Positions 26,854 to 35,076 of a stretch of DNA of 64,000 nucleotides are shown piece after piece. A program made the translations under genes and the position numbers. This DNA is from JAKOUY01 sp037045185 (GTDB lineage: Bacteria; Actinomycetota; Acidimicrobiia; Acidimicrobiales; Ilumatobacteraceae), in the NCBI GenBank assembly GCA_037045185.1, contig JBAOHQ010000004.1:806001-870000 (forward strand). The letters run 5' to 3'. The notes beneath the pieces are model-generated. The model did no database searches, was not told the origin of the DNA, and saw nothing but the letters and a program-made list of their open reading frames with translations. The stretch's first letter is position 1, and every line of letters starts with the position of its first letter.

Positions 26854-27536
26854 GATGACTCCTCCTGTGCGGTGCCGCGGGCCCCTACGGCGTCGGCCAA
26901 TCGGGCCAAGTACTCGGCGCGGGGGACGTCCACGGCCCCGAGCGACCGAAGGTGGTCGGTGGTCCACTGCACATCGAACAGTCTCGCCCCGGTCTCGCCC
27001 AACCACCCAACCAGATCCACCAGCGCCACCTTGGACGCATCGGTCTCGGTGTGGAACATCGACTCGCCGGCGAAGAAGCCGCCGATGCGAACCCCGTAGA
27101 CACCTCCGACGAGGCGCTCGCCCGACCACACCTCGACACTGCTGGCCCACCCCAGACGATGCAGGCGGGTGTACGCGTCGACGAACCGCGGCGTGATCCA
27201 CCCGTGCTTGCGCCGAGGATCACCACACGCCACCATCACCCGCTCGAACGCCCGGTCGCGGGTGACGGTGAACGAGCGCAGGCTGCGTCGCAGTGACCGG
27301 CTGACGTGCAACCCGTCGACCGGGATGATCCCGCGCGGGTCGGGAGACCACCAGCCGAGGCGCTTGCGGTCCACGGGCATCGGGAACAGCCCGGCGCGGT
27401 ACGCGGCCAGCAAGGTGCCGGGTTCGATGTCGGCGCCGACGGCAACCAGATCCTGCCCCGGCGGCGCGAGGTTCGGATCGGGAAACGTCCACGCTGACGG
27501 CGGCGGCTCCACGGGATCGATCACGATGAGGGGCAC
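26850..27536 (-). CDS. aat: Leucyl/phenylalanyl-tRNA-protein transferase
   Basis: Enzyme of 228 aa that adds Leu or Phe from aminoacyl-tRNA to N-terminal Lys/Arg of proteins, marking them for ClpS-ClpAP in the bacterial N-end rule. Signatures present: FPDPNLAPP, AYRAGLFPMP, WWSPDPRGI, VYGVRIGGFFAGESMFH and FDVQWTTDHL. I start it at the GTG 27536, with GGACGG as Shine-Dalgarno; the frame is open to 28175 but that part is antisense-like shadow of the upstream dehydrogenase. It follows the dehydrogenase by 35 bp and overlaps meaA by 4 bp, so all three are probably one transcript. Confidence 0.93.
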   Translation of the reverse strand: MPLIVIDPVEPPPSAWTFPDPNLAPPGQDLVAVGADIEPGTLLAAYRAGLFPMPVDRKRLGWWSPDPRGIIPVDGLHVSRSLRRSLRSFTVTRDRAFERVMVACGDPRRKHGWITPRFVDAYTRLHRLGWASSVEVWSGERLVGGVYGVRIGGFFAGESMFHTETDASKVALVDLVGWLGETGARLFDVQWTTDHLRSLGAVDVPRAEYLARLADAVGARGTAQEESS

Positions 27537-27571
27537 GCCGATCCGTCCTGCGACGTCCAGATCGCTGGGCG

Positions 27572-28423
27572 TCAGTAGGCGAGAAAGCCGCGCCTGGTCT
27601 TGCGACCGAGATGGCCGGCGGCAACCATCCGCCGCAGCGTGGGAACGGCTGCGTAGTTGGGATCGCGGAACTCGGTGTACAGCGCGTCGAGGATGGCCAG
27701 CGAGGTGTCCAGCCCCACCAGGTCGAGCAGGGCGAACGGTCCCATCGGGAAGTTGCACCCACCCTTCATCGCCGTGTCGATGTCCTCGATCGACGCCGTG
27801 CCCTGCTCCCACAGACGCACCGCGTTGTTCAGGTACGGGAACAGCAAGGCGTTGACGATGAAGCCGGCGCGGTCCTTGACCTCCACCGCGTCCTTGTCGC
27901 ACGACTGGGCGAAGAGCATCGCCGTCTTGATGGTGTCGTCGCTGGCGGTGAGCGGGCGGACGACTTCGACCAGCTTCATGGCCGGGGCCGGGTTGAAGAA
28001 GTGGATGCCGCACACCTGGGCCGGGCGCTGGGTGGCCATGGCCATCTCGATCACCGGCAGGGTGGAGGTGTTCGTGGCCAGGATCGCCGAGGGCTTGGCG
28101 ATCTGCTCCAACTCGCTGAACAGCGCCTTCTTCACGGCGAGGTCCTCGACGACGGACTCGATGATCAGGTCGCACTCGGCCAGCCGGCCGAGGTGGTCCG
28201 TCGCCGTGATCCGCCCGAGGATCGCCTCGCGGTCGCCGGGGGTGATCTTCTCCTTCTCCACCTGCTTGGCCAGGCCCTTGGCCACCCCGGCGAGGGAGGC
28301 GTCCGCAGCCGCCTGAGTTCGTGACCGAAGCACCACGTGATAGCCGGCCTTGGCGGCAACCTCGGCCAGACCCGACCCCATGATTCCCGATCCGAGAATG
28401 CCTACTGTCGTGATCTCACTCAT
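27572..28423 (-). CDS. 3-hydroxybutyryl-CoA / 3-hydroxyacyl-CoA dehydrogenase
   Basis: NAD(P)-dependent dehydrogenase of 283 aa oxidising (S)-3-hydroxyacyl-CoA to the 3-oxo form. The Rossmann motif is VGILGSGIMGSGLAEVAAKAG; the family motif GIHFFNPAPAMKLVEVV carries the catalytic His; the C-terminal helical domain has DRAGFIVNALLFPYLN and MKGGCNFPMGPFALLDLVGLD. Length and architecture match short-chain PaaH/Hbd enzymes with no hydratase domain. The ATG at 28423 has TACCAT (minus strand, 28430-28435) 6 nt upstream. It heads the dehydrogenase-aat-meaA transcript, tying it to acyl-CoA metabolism. Confidence 0.93.
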   Translation of the reverse strand: MSEITTVGILGSGIMGSGLAEVAAKAGYHVVLRSRTQAAADASLAGVAKGLAKQVEKEKITPGDREAILGRITATDHLGRLAECDLIIESVVEDLAVKKALFSELEQIAKPSAILATNTSTLPVIEMAMATQRPAQVCGIHFFNPAPAMKLVEVVRPLTASDDTIKTAMLFAQSCDKDAVEVKDRAGFIVNALLFPYLNNAVRLWEQGTASIEDIDTAMKGGCNFPMGPFALLDLVGLDTSLAILDALYTEFRDPNYAAVPTLRRMVAAGHLGRKTRRGFLAY

Positions 28424-28429
28424 GACCGA

Positions 28430-28471
28430 ATGGTACCTACTCGCGGGTAACTTGCGCCAGACGGGTACCGT
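28430..28471. promoter_or_regulatory. Divergent -10 boxes between dehydrogenase and HD hydrolase
   Basis: TACCAT on the minus strand (28430-28435) is 6 nt from the ATG at 28423. TACCGT on the plus strand (28466-28471) is 8 nt from the ATG at 28480. Only 56 bp separate the two genes, so both transcripts must be nearly or fully leaderless. Confidence 0.6.
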
Positions 28472-28479
28472 CACGGCTG

Positions 28480-29133
28480 ATGACCGACGATGCGAGCCAG
28501 GCAAGCGACACCAGTGACCCAGTCGGCGGGCCCGAGCCGGCCGGGTTGGCCGACACCCTGGCGTTCTTGGTGGAGATCGACCGGCTGAAGCTGGTTGAGC
28601 GGCGCAACTTCCTGGCCGACGGTTCGCGGCGGGAGAACACCGCTGAGCACAGCTGGCATCTGGGCGTCGCCGCGGCGGTGTTGGCCCCCTTCGCCGCCGA
28701 GCCCATCGACCTCGCCACCGCGATCACGATGGCGTTGGTGCACGACATCGTCGAGATCGACGCCGGGGACACCTTCGCCTACGACGAGCACCTCAACGCC
28801 GACAAGGCGGCGCACGCGAGCAGGCAGCCGCCGATCGCCTGTTCGCCATGCTCCCCGAAGCGATGGGCGCGCAGCTGCCGCGCCCTGTGGGACAGCTACG
28901 AGGCCGGGGACACGCCAGAGGCCCGGTTCGTGATGGCCGTCGACCGGATGGCCCCGATGGTCCTGAACACCGAAGAGGGCGGCACGGCCTGGCGGGAAGC
29001 GGGCATCACCCGCCAGCGGGTGGAGGGTCGCAACCGGCGGTTCATCGACGCCGGTGTCCCGCACCTGTGGGGGCTGCTCGCCCAGCGGCTTGATGCCCGC
29101 GTAGCAGCGGGCGACCTACAGTCCGAGACATGA
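28480..29133 (+). CDS. HD-domain hydrolase, YfbR/HDDC2-like (compensated frameshift inside)
   Basis: Metal-dependent phosphohydrolase of 217 aa, probably a 5'-deoxynucleotidase. Metal-binding residues are in NTAEHSWHL and ALVHDIVEIDAGDTFAYD. Residues ~112-133 read as unrelated Cys/Pro/Ser-rich sequence; in another frame the same bases encode EQAAADRLFAMLPEAMGAQL, the expected helix, and the original frame resumes at RALWDSYEAG. This needs two extra bases near 28813-28816 and one at 28878-28879, so the frame closes on itself and no stop appears. The stop overlaps the next gene's ATG. Confidence 0.82.
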   Translation: MTDDASQASDTSDPVGGPEPAGLADTLAFLVEIDRLKLVERRNFLADGSRRENTAEHSWHLGVAAAVLAPFAAEPIDLATAITMALVHDIVEIDAGDTFAYDEHLNADKAAHASRQPPIACSPCSPKRWARSCRALWDSYEAGDTPEARFVMAVDRMAPMVLNTEEGGTAWREAGITRQRVEGRNRRFIDAGVPHLWGLLAQRLDARVAAGDLQSET

Positions 29134-29744
29134 GCGGAACGCTGGTGTTGCAGGGTGGTGGTCCGTTCGTGGCCAACGACGACCTCGACCGTCGGGTCCT
29201 CGCCGGGCTCGACCGGGTGGTGGTCCTGCCGACGGCGGACGCCTTCGAGCAACCGGAGCGGTTGGTCGCCGCAGCGATGAACTGGGGCGAGCGGCTGGGG
29301 ATCACCGTCGAGGCGCTGATGGTGCTGCGCCGCAGCGAGGCGATGGCGCCCGGCCCGGCCGAGGTGCTGCGTGGCGCGTCGGCGGTCTACCTGGTCGGCG
29401 ATCAGCCGCTGCACCTGCGTTCGGTGCTGAAGGGCACCCCCCTGTGGGACGCGGTGCTGGCAGTGCTCGGCGGTGGCGGCACGGTGGCAGCGGTGGCCGG
29501 GTCGGCCGCGGCGCTGTGCGATCCGATGGTCGATCCTCGCGGCGGCGCGTTCACCCTCGGCCTCGGCATCGTGCAGCGGCTGGCCCTGATGACCGAGTCC
29601 GAGACCTGGTCACCCGAGCGCCGTCACCGCACGCTGGAACTGGCCGACACGGCCGTTGCCGTGCTGCCCACCGGCTCGGCACTGGTGCGCACCGATGGGT
29701 GGGAGCGGGTGGGCGAGGTCGAACTCCACGGCACGTTGCCGTAG
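29130..29744 (+). CDS. Peptidase S51-like protein (cyanophycinase/dipeptidase E fold)
   Basis: Protein of 204 aa with the class-I glutamine-amidotransferase-like fold of peptidase family S51. It begins GTLVLQGGGPF, has PTADAFEQPER, VYLVGDQPLHLRSVL and the nucleophile-elbow equivalent VAAVAGSAAALCDPM, where Ser in AGSAA takes the place of the usual GTSAGA serine. It lacks a signal peptide. Substrate is unknown: S51 enzymes cleave Asp-X dipeptides or cyanophycin, and no cyanophycin synthetase is nearby. Coupled (ATGA) to the HD hydrolase. Confidence 0.72.
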   Translation: MSGTLVLQGGGPFVANDDLDRRVLAGLDRVVVLPTADAFEQPERLVAAAMNWGERLGITVEALMVLRRSEAMAPGPAEVLRGASAVYLVGDQPLHLRSVLKGTPLWDAVLAVLGGGGTVAAVAGSAAALCDPMVDPRGGAFTLGLGIVQRLALMTESETWSPERRHRTLELADTAVAVLPTGSALVRTDGWERVGEVELHGTLP

Positions 29745-29755
29745 CGGTTCGGGGA

Positions 29756-30710
29756 TCAGCTCCCGGTGGTGCCGGGCGGGGTGCTGGCGCCGGGAGGGTT
29801 GGCGGCAGGTGTGCCGGCCGCGGACGTCCCCGGCGTGGACCCTGGCGGGTTGGTGGACGGGGTGGAACCCGCCGGCGCGGTGCCGAGTGGCGTGGATTCC
29901 TTGGTGAACACGGTGGAGGCCGTGTCGGATTCGGCGATGGTCACCGTCTTGATGGTGATGTCCTTGGAGATCCCCATCGGGTTCTGCGGGTCGGCGAAGC
30001 CCACCATCCGGGTGACGATCTCCAGACCCTTGGTCACCTTGCCGAACTTCACGTACGTGCCCTGGGAGTCCAGCGCCGACACCTTCGGCCCGCCGGCGAT
30101 GAACCACTGTGCGCCAGCGCTGTTGGGCTCGGTGGTGCGGGCCATGACGAAGTCACCCGCCTGATAGGTGAAGCCGCTGCCCTCGTCGGGGATCGTGTAG
30201 CTGAACTGGGACGACGGGCTCGCCCCACCGCCCTGGATGATGTCGATGCTGCTGTCGGCGCGGAAGATCTTGGTGTCGTCGTAGAAGTGGTAGCGGGCCA
30301 GACCGACGAAGTTGTTGACCGTGGCCGGGCGGTTGACGGTGTCGAGGGCGATCTCGAAGGTCCCCTCGGTGGTGTCAAACGTTGCCGTGTACGAGTGCGC
30401 CGGATCGATGCACATCGGCATCATCGTGTTGAACACCGTCTGGCGGGCGCTAGAGCCATCGGCCTTCGGGCACACGGTGTCACCGGCGGGCGCGGTGCCC
30501 GCCGACGGGTTGGTCGGCGAGGTGGTGGTGGACGACTCGTCGTCGTTCAGCAACCACACCAGGCCGAACAGCAGGGCCAGGGCGACGGGGATGCCGATGC
30601 CCCAGCGCATCCCGACAGCGCTTGGCCTTGGTCTTCCGCGCCTGGCGCTGCAACTCCTCGAGGCGAGCCTGGCGATTGGCCTTCTGACGTTCCCGTTTGG
30701 CGGTTCCCAC
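29756..30710 (-). CDS. Membrane-anchored cyclophilin-type peptidyl-prolyl isomerase (frame interrupted at 30611-30613)
   Basis: About 317 aa. A basic cytoplasmic N-terminus (MGTAKRERQKANRQARLEEL) leads into one membrane helix (IGIPVALALLFGLVWLL), then an external cyclophilin domain with VNNFVGLARYHFYDDTKIFRA, IQGGGASP and PNSAGAQWFIAGG, and finally a ~45-residue Pro/Gly/Ser/Thr tail. It should assist folding of secreted proteins. The two parts are in different frames; removing one G from CGGGATG (30611-30613) joins AKRCR to MRWGIGIP. The GTAPAGS-type tail resembles linkers in other exported proteins of this window. Confidence 0.88.
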
Positions 30711-30749
30711 GGCTGCGCAGGCTATCCGTCCGAGCCAGGCGGCTCCTCG

Positions 30750-31266
30750 TCACTGCGGCGAGCGGTCCTCGGGCTCGTCACTCCCGGACTTGGCCATCAG
30801 GTAGCCGATGGCCCGCTCCGTCTTCGGGTACCGGCGCACCAGCGCCCAGAACGCCCGGTTGTGACCGCGCACGTGGAGGTGGGCCAACTCATGGACGATC
30901 ACGTAGTCGATGACCCAGTTCGGGTAGGACGCCAGCTTGCTGGACAGGCGAATCTCACCCGTGGATGGCGTGCACGACCCCCACCGGCTGCGCAGCTCCC
31001 CGGCCCAGGTGATGGCGGTGGGTGTGCGCAGGTCGTCAGCGCGCCGCCAGTGCGGCGGCGCGCGCCGGCAGGTCGATGCGTTCGGTGTCCAGCCGTTTGG
31101 CGAAGCGCCGGGACATGACCTCCACCCAGTGGCACTCCTCCTCGGTGTTCATCCAATACGGCAGGGAGATGTCGAGCACGTCGCCCACCAGGCGCGCCCC
31201 CACGGTGCGGGTGCGCCGCCGTGACCGGGACACCTGGATGCGGAAGGGGACGGCCGCGCTGGTCAC
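30750..31266 (-). CDS. YgjP/WLM-type zinc metallopeptidase (frame interrupted near 31037)
   Basis: About 171 aa. The first part (IQVSRSRRRTRTVGARLVGDVLDISLPYWM) matches the N-terminus of the YgjP-like hydrolase family. After a +1 step at ~31036-31038, the rest continues TAITWAGELRSRWGSC, SSKLASYPNWVIDYVIVHELAHLHVRGHN with the zinc motif HELAH and a third ligand candidate in HNRAFW. Only the shorter N-terminal piece would be translated if the shift is real. It overlaps the upstream phosphatase stop by 4 bp. Function of the family is not settled. Confidence 0.8.
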
Positions 31267-31874
31267 AGTGACTCCGGTAGCGGCGCGTCCACCGTGGTGA
31301 TGGCGCCGCCCACCTCGATGGCCGCGGTCTTGCGGTCGATGTGCACCCAGAAGCCGGCGAGATTGGTGAAGCGCACGTCGGGCCGCTGCAGGGCGCGGCG
31401 CAACTGGCGCATCACGCCGGCGTGGGTGATCACCAGGATGGTCTCGTCACGGCGGCTGTCACGGGCGATGTCGGTGATGGCCCGGGTGAAGCGGGCCAGC
31501 ACGAGGTGGGCGTCCTCGGCGCCGGGCGGCCGCCGGCGCTCGGCCAGGTAGCCGGGCCACTGCGCTTCGATCTGCTCGACGGTGAGCCCCTGCCACGGCC
31601 CGAGCCCCGACTCACGCAGCCCAGGGTGGCGCTGGATGTCGAACACCTGCAGGGCCGAGCCGAGGATCTCGGCGGTCTCGGTTGCCCGGCTCAGGTCACT
31701 GGACCACACGGCGCTGAACGGGCCGAGGTCGGCGAGGGCCGAGGCGGCATGCGCCGCCTGGTGACGGCCCTCGGCGGTGAGCGGCGGATCGGCGTCACCC
31801 TGCCACCGGCCGTCCACGTTCCACTCGCTTTGCCCGTGCCTGAGCAGGAGGAGCCGACACTGTCCACCACGCAT
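31263..31874 (-). CDS. Histidine phosphatase family protein (phosphoglycerate-mutase-like)
   Basis: Protein of 203 aa with the RHG motif (LLLLRHGQSEWN, residues 8-19) carrying the phospho-accepting His, Arg and Glu residues in SSDLSRATETAEIL and GLRESGLGPWQGL, and the second catalytic His in ITHAGVMRQLRRAL. Likely a broad or small-molecule phosphatase; the family also includes alpha-ribazole phosphatase and glucosyl-3-phosphoglycerate phosphatase, and I cannot choose between them. Confidence 0.85.
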   Translation of the reverse strand: MRGGQCRLLLLRHGQSEWNVDGRWQGDADPPLTAEGRHQAAHAASALADLGPFSAVWSSDLSRATETAEILGSALQVFDIQRHPGLRESGLGPWQGLTVEQIEAQWPGYLAERRRPPGAEDAHLVLARFTRAITDIARDSRRDETILVITHAGVMRQLRRALQRPDVRFTNLAGFWVHIDRKTAAIEVGGAITTVDAPLPESL

Positions 31875-31928
31875 GCGCTCGACGTTAGTTGGGGGGTGTC
31901 ATCCAGAACCGGGAACCCGCTGCGGCGG

Positions 31929-31934
31929 TACGCT
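31929..31934 (+). promoter_or_regulatory. -10 box TACGCT for the sulfur-carrier gene
   Basis: TACGCT ends 6 nt before the ATG at 31941, in the 66-bp gap between divergent genes. Confidence 0.55.
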
Positions 31935-31940
31935 CGGTCC

Positions 31941-32183
31941 ATGGCCACGCTCCGGTTGTTCGCCGCCGCCCGGGAGGCCATTGGTGTGGGCTCGATGGAC
32001 GTTGCCGCCCCCGACGTGCGCGGCGTCATCGCCGCCGCCCTGGCCCGGCCCGGGGGGCCGCGCCTGGCCGAACTGCTGCCCACGTGCACGATCTGGCTCA
32101 ACGGTGACACGGTCGCGCTGGACGCGGCGGTCACCGAGGGCGACGAGGTGGCGCTGTTGCCGCCGGTCAGCGGGGGATCGTGA
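31941..32183 (+). CDS. MoaD/ThiS-type ubiquitin-fold sulfur carrier
   Basis: Small beta-grasp protein of 80 aa (MATLRLFAAAREAIG..., CTIWLNGDTV, EGDEVALLPPVSGGS). MoaD/ThiS proteins carry sulfur as a C-terminal thiocarboxylate on a terminal Gly-Gly. Here the Gly-Gly is followed by one Ser, so the carrier would have to be trimmed before activation, as known for some actinobacterial members processed by JAMM peptidases. No adenylating enzyme, cysteine synthase or molybdopterin gene is adjacent. The stop overlaps the GTG of the next gene. Confidence 0.82.
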   Translation: MATLRLFAAAREAIGVGSMDVAAPDVRGVIAAALARPGGPRLAELLPTCTIWLNGDTVALDAAVTEGDEVALLPPVSGGS

Positions 32184-32560
32184 ACGAGGAGCTGGATCGC
32201 CGCCTGGCCGACGTCGGCGAGTTCATCAAGAACCAGCGCGAGGTGGCCAGCATGAGCGTGCGCCGGTTGGCCAACCTGGCGAACATCTCCAACCCGTACC
32301 TGTCGCAGATCGAGCGCGGGTTGCGCAAGCCCTCCGCCGACATCCTCCAGCAGATCGCCAAGGCACTGAAGATCAGCGCCGAGACCCTGTACGAACGGGC
32401 CGGCATCCTCGACCCCGAGCACGCCGGCGGGCGCCCAGGGGTTCGCGATGCCATTGCCGGCGACCCGCTGCTGACCAACGAGCAACGCCAGGCGCTGCTC
32501 AACGTGTACGAGAGCTTCGTGGCTGCCACATCAGCGTCACAGCAGCGAGCCCCGCGCTGA
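32180..32560 (+). CDS. XRE-family helix-turn-helix regulator
   Basis: DNA-binding protein of 126 aa. The Cro/CI HTH covers residues ~12-68: IKNQREVASMSVRRLANLANISNPYLSQIERGLRKPSADILQQIAKAL. The C-terminal ~50 residues hold LLTNEQRQALLNVYESFVA, a helix resembling the ends of other short actinobacterial XRE regulators. Translation is coupled to the MoaD-like gene (GTG overlaps its stop). The last 62 bp overlap the 3' end of nhaA on the other strand. Target unknown. Confidence 0.85.
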   Translation: MNEELDRRLADVGEFIKNQREVASMSVRRLANLANISNPYLSQIERGLRKPSADILQQIAKALKISAETLYERAGILDPEHAGGRPGVRDAIAGDPLLTNEQRQALLNVYESFVAATSASQQRAPR

Positions 32561-33791
32561 CGGCGCTGGCCACCAGGATCGACAGCTTGGCTTCGGCCAG
32601 GTGGGTGGGATCATCGAAGGCCAACTCGGCCACGAACAGGGCCACCGTGAACCCGATCCCGGCCGCCGCGCCGACACCCATCAGCTGACGCCGGGTCCCG
32701 GTGATGCCCTCGGCGACGCCGGAGCGGGCCGCCAGCCTGGCGGCGGCGGTGACGCCGAGCGGCTTGCCCACCACCAGCCCGGCGAAGATCCCCCAGGCCA
32801 GCGCCGACCCGGCGGCCTCAGAGACGATGTGCCGGTTGATCTCGATGCCGGCGTTGGCCAGGGCGAACAGCGGCACGATCAGGTAGCTGGTCCACGGGTG
32901 GAGCACGTGCAGCAGCCACTCGACGACCGAGACCGACGAGCGGGCTAGGCGGCCCGTCTCGACGGCGGCTTCCGCCGACCCGACGTCGGCCAGGCTGGCG
33001 CTCAGCTCCTCGGCGTCGACGAGATTCGACGGAAGGTGCGGCGTCACCGGGGCCAGCAGCCCCATCGCCACGCCGGCCAGCGTGGGGTGCACGCCGGCCT
33101 CGTGGAACGCCAACCAGCAGATGGCGCCGAGGATCCAGTAGATGCCCGACCACTGCACGCCAGCGGCGCGGACCGCGACGACGGCGGCGATGGCGCCCGC
33201 CCCGGCGAGCAGCCAGCCCCACGTGACCCCTGTCGAGTAGAAGGCGGCGATGACGATGATGGCCCCGATGTCGTCGACGATGGCCAGGCCGAGGAGGAAG
33301 GCACGCATCGACCCCGAGGCGCGGTCGCCGACGAGGGCCAGCACCCCCACCGCCAGGGCGATGTCGGTGGCCATCGGCACACCCCAACCGCGCGGCGCGC
33401 TGCCCCCGGCGATGGCCAGGTAGAGCAGGGCCGGGACGGCCATGCCACCCAGCGCGGCCAGGGCCGGCAGGGCCGCGGCGCGCCGAGAGGCCAGGTGACC
33501 GGAGGTGACCTCACGCCTGATCTCCAGCCCGACGACCAAGAAGAACAGCGCCATCAGCGCGTCGTTCAGCCACAACCGCAGGCTCAACGACAGGGTGTGC
33601 CCGGCGACGGTGAGGCCGACCTGGCTGTCCCACAGCGAGCGGTAGCTGCCCGACCACGGGGAGTTGGCCCAGGCCACGGCGATCACCGCGGCGGCCACCA
33701 GGAGGATGCCGCCGGCCGCTTCGGCGTGCAGGAAGTCACGCAGCGGCGAGAGCAGCCGCACCAGCGGGGACTGCCGGCGGCGCATACGCAT
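32499..33791 (-). CDS. nhaA: Na+/H+ antiporter NhaA
   Basis: Integral membrane antiporter of 430 aa with about 12 helices. NhaA hallmarks seen: GGILLVAAAVIAVAWANSPW near the start, LNDALMALFFLVVGLEIRRE, the MATDIALAVGVLAL segment and LAIVDDIGAIIVIA with the ion-binding Asp pair. It exports Na+ or Li+ for protons at alkaline pH. Its 3' end overlaps the convergent HTH gene. ATG at 33791; GATACT lies 6 nt upstream and may be the -10 box. Confidence 0.94.
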   Translation of the reverse strand: MRMRRRQSPLVRLLSPLRDFLHAEAAGGILLVAAAVIAVAWANSPWSGSYRSLWDSQVGLTVAGHTLSLSLRLWLNDALMALFFLVVGLEIRREVTSGHLASRRAAALPALAALGGMAVPALLYLAIAGGSAPRGWGVPMATDIALAVGVLALVGDRASGSMRAFLLGLAIVDDIGAIIVIAAFYSTGVTWGWLLAGAGAIAAVVAVRAAGVQWSGIYWILGAICWLAFHEAGVHPTLAGVAMGLLAPVTPHLPSNLVDAEELSASLADVGSAEAAVETGRLARSSVSVVEWLLHVLHPWTSYLIVPLFALANAGIEINRHIVSEAAGSALAWGIFAGLVVGKPLGVTAAARLAARSGVAEGITGTRRQLMGVGAAAGIGFTVALFVAELAFDDPTHLAEAKLSILVASAVSAGLAAVTLMWQPRSSRTR

Positions 33792-33858
33792 GGGGGCAGT
33801 ATCGCGTGACGGGCGGGGTCACGGAATGTTGACCGCTTGGATAAGGTTTCACCTCCTC

Positions 33859-35076
33859 GTGCAACGAATCGCCATGCTCTCGCTCCACACCTCGCCGCTG
33901 GCTCAGCCAGGCACCGGCGACAGTGGCGGCATGAACGTCTACGTGCGCGAGATGGCGTCGTCGCTGGCGCAAGCCGGTGTGCAGTGCACCACCTACACCC
34001 GGCGCACCAGCGCCGATCAACCCGACGCCGTGCAGGTCGAGCCGGGGCACCGCGTGGTCCATGTCGACGCCGGCCCGGTGGATCTCCCCAAGAGCGCGCT
34101 GACCGATGTCGTCAACGAGTTCGGTGACCGGGTGATCGAGCACCTCGCCGGTGAGGCACCGGCCGACGTGGTCCACGCCAACTACTGGCTCAGCGGGTTG
34201 GTCGCCCACCGCATCAAGCACGAACTGGACACCCCGTTCGTCACCACGTTCCACACCCTGGCCAAGGTCAAGGCCGAGGGCGGGGACCCGGAGCCCGAGT
34301 ACCGCCATCGCGCCGAGGCAGAGATCATCGGCTGCGCAGACGCCATCTGTGTCAGCTGCACCGAGGAGGCCGCCCAGTTCCGCCGGCTGTACGGCGACCC
34401 CGCCGGGCGGATCGAGATCGTCGCCCCTGGCGTGGAGCACGCCTTCTTCGCCCCCGGCCAGCAGTCCGGGGCACGCAGCGCCGTCGGCCTCCCGCTCGGG
34501 GTGCCGATCCTGCTGTTCGTCGGGCGGATCCAACCGTTGAAGGGCGTCGAGCTGGCCGTCGCCACGCTGGGCTCGTCGACCCGCCGGGACGCCGTGCTGG
34601 TGATCGTGGGTGGCGTCAGCGGCGTGGACGGCCACGCCGAGCTGGCCAGCGCCCAGCGCCTGGCCCGTGATCTCGGTGTGGCGCACCGCATCCGCTTCGT
34701 CGAGCCCCAGCCGCACCACATCCTCAGTACGTACTACCGCGCCGCCGATGTGGTGGTGGTGCCGAGCCGCAGCGAGAGCTTCGGGCTCGTGGCCCTGGAG
34801 GCCGCGGCCTGTGGCACGCCCGTGGTGGCGTCGGCCGTCGGCGGGCTGATCAACCTCGTCGACGACGGCGCCACCGGATTCCTCGTGGAGGGGCGTGACC
34901 CACGGCGGTTCGCCGCTGCGGTGGACGCCGTGCTGGCCGATCCGGCGCGTGCCGCCGCGATGAGTGGGCGCGCCGCCGAGCGTGCCGGGCGGTACACGTG
35001 GGGGTTCGCCGCGGCGCGCCTGCGCCGCTTGTACGTGGACGTGCGTTCCGTCCGCCAGCTCGTCGCCTGTTCATGA
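33859..35076 (+). CDS. mshA: D-inositol-3-phosphate glycosyltransferase (mycothiol biosynthesis)
   Basis: GT4-family enzyme of 405 aa catalysing the first step of mycothiol synthesis, joining GlcNAc from UDP-GlcNAc to 1L-myo-inositol 1-phosphate. It begins IAMLSLHTSPLAQPGTGDSGGMNVYV, the MshA N-terminal signature, and has PTDVVHANYWLSG-type acceptor region, FVGRIQPLKG, and the donor motif SRSESFGLVALEAAACGTPVVAS. GTG 33859 lies directly before the domain, with TAAGGT at 33842-33847. ATG 33826 is an in-frame alternative. It implies the organism uses mycothiol. The stop overlaps the YbjN-like gene, the neighbour also found in Mycobacterium. Confidence 0.9.
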   Translation: MQRIAMLSLHTSPLAQPGTGDSGGMNVYVREMASSLAQAGVQCTTYTRRTSADQPDAVQVEPGHRVVHVDAGPVDLPKSALTDVVNEFGDRVIEHLAGEAPADVVHANYWLSGLVAHRIKHELDTPFVTTFHTLAKVKAEGGDPEPEYRHRAEAEIIGCADAICVSCTEEAAQFRRLYGDPAGRIEIVAPGVEHAFFAPGQQSGARSAVGLPLGVPILLFVGRIQPLKGVELAVATLGSSTRRDAVLVIVGGVSGVDGHAELASAQRLARDLGVAHRIRFVEPQPHHILSTYYRAADVVVVPSRSESFGLVALEAAACGTPVVASAVGGLINLVDDGATGFLVEGRDPRRFAAAVDAVLADPARAAAMSGRAAERAGRYTWGFAAARLRRLYVDVRSVRQLVACS

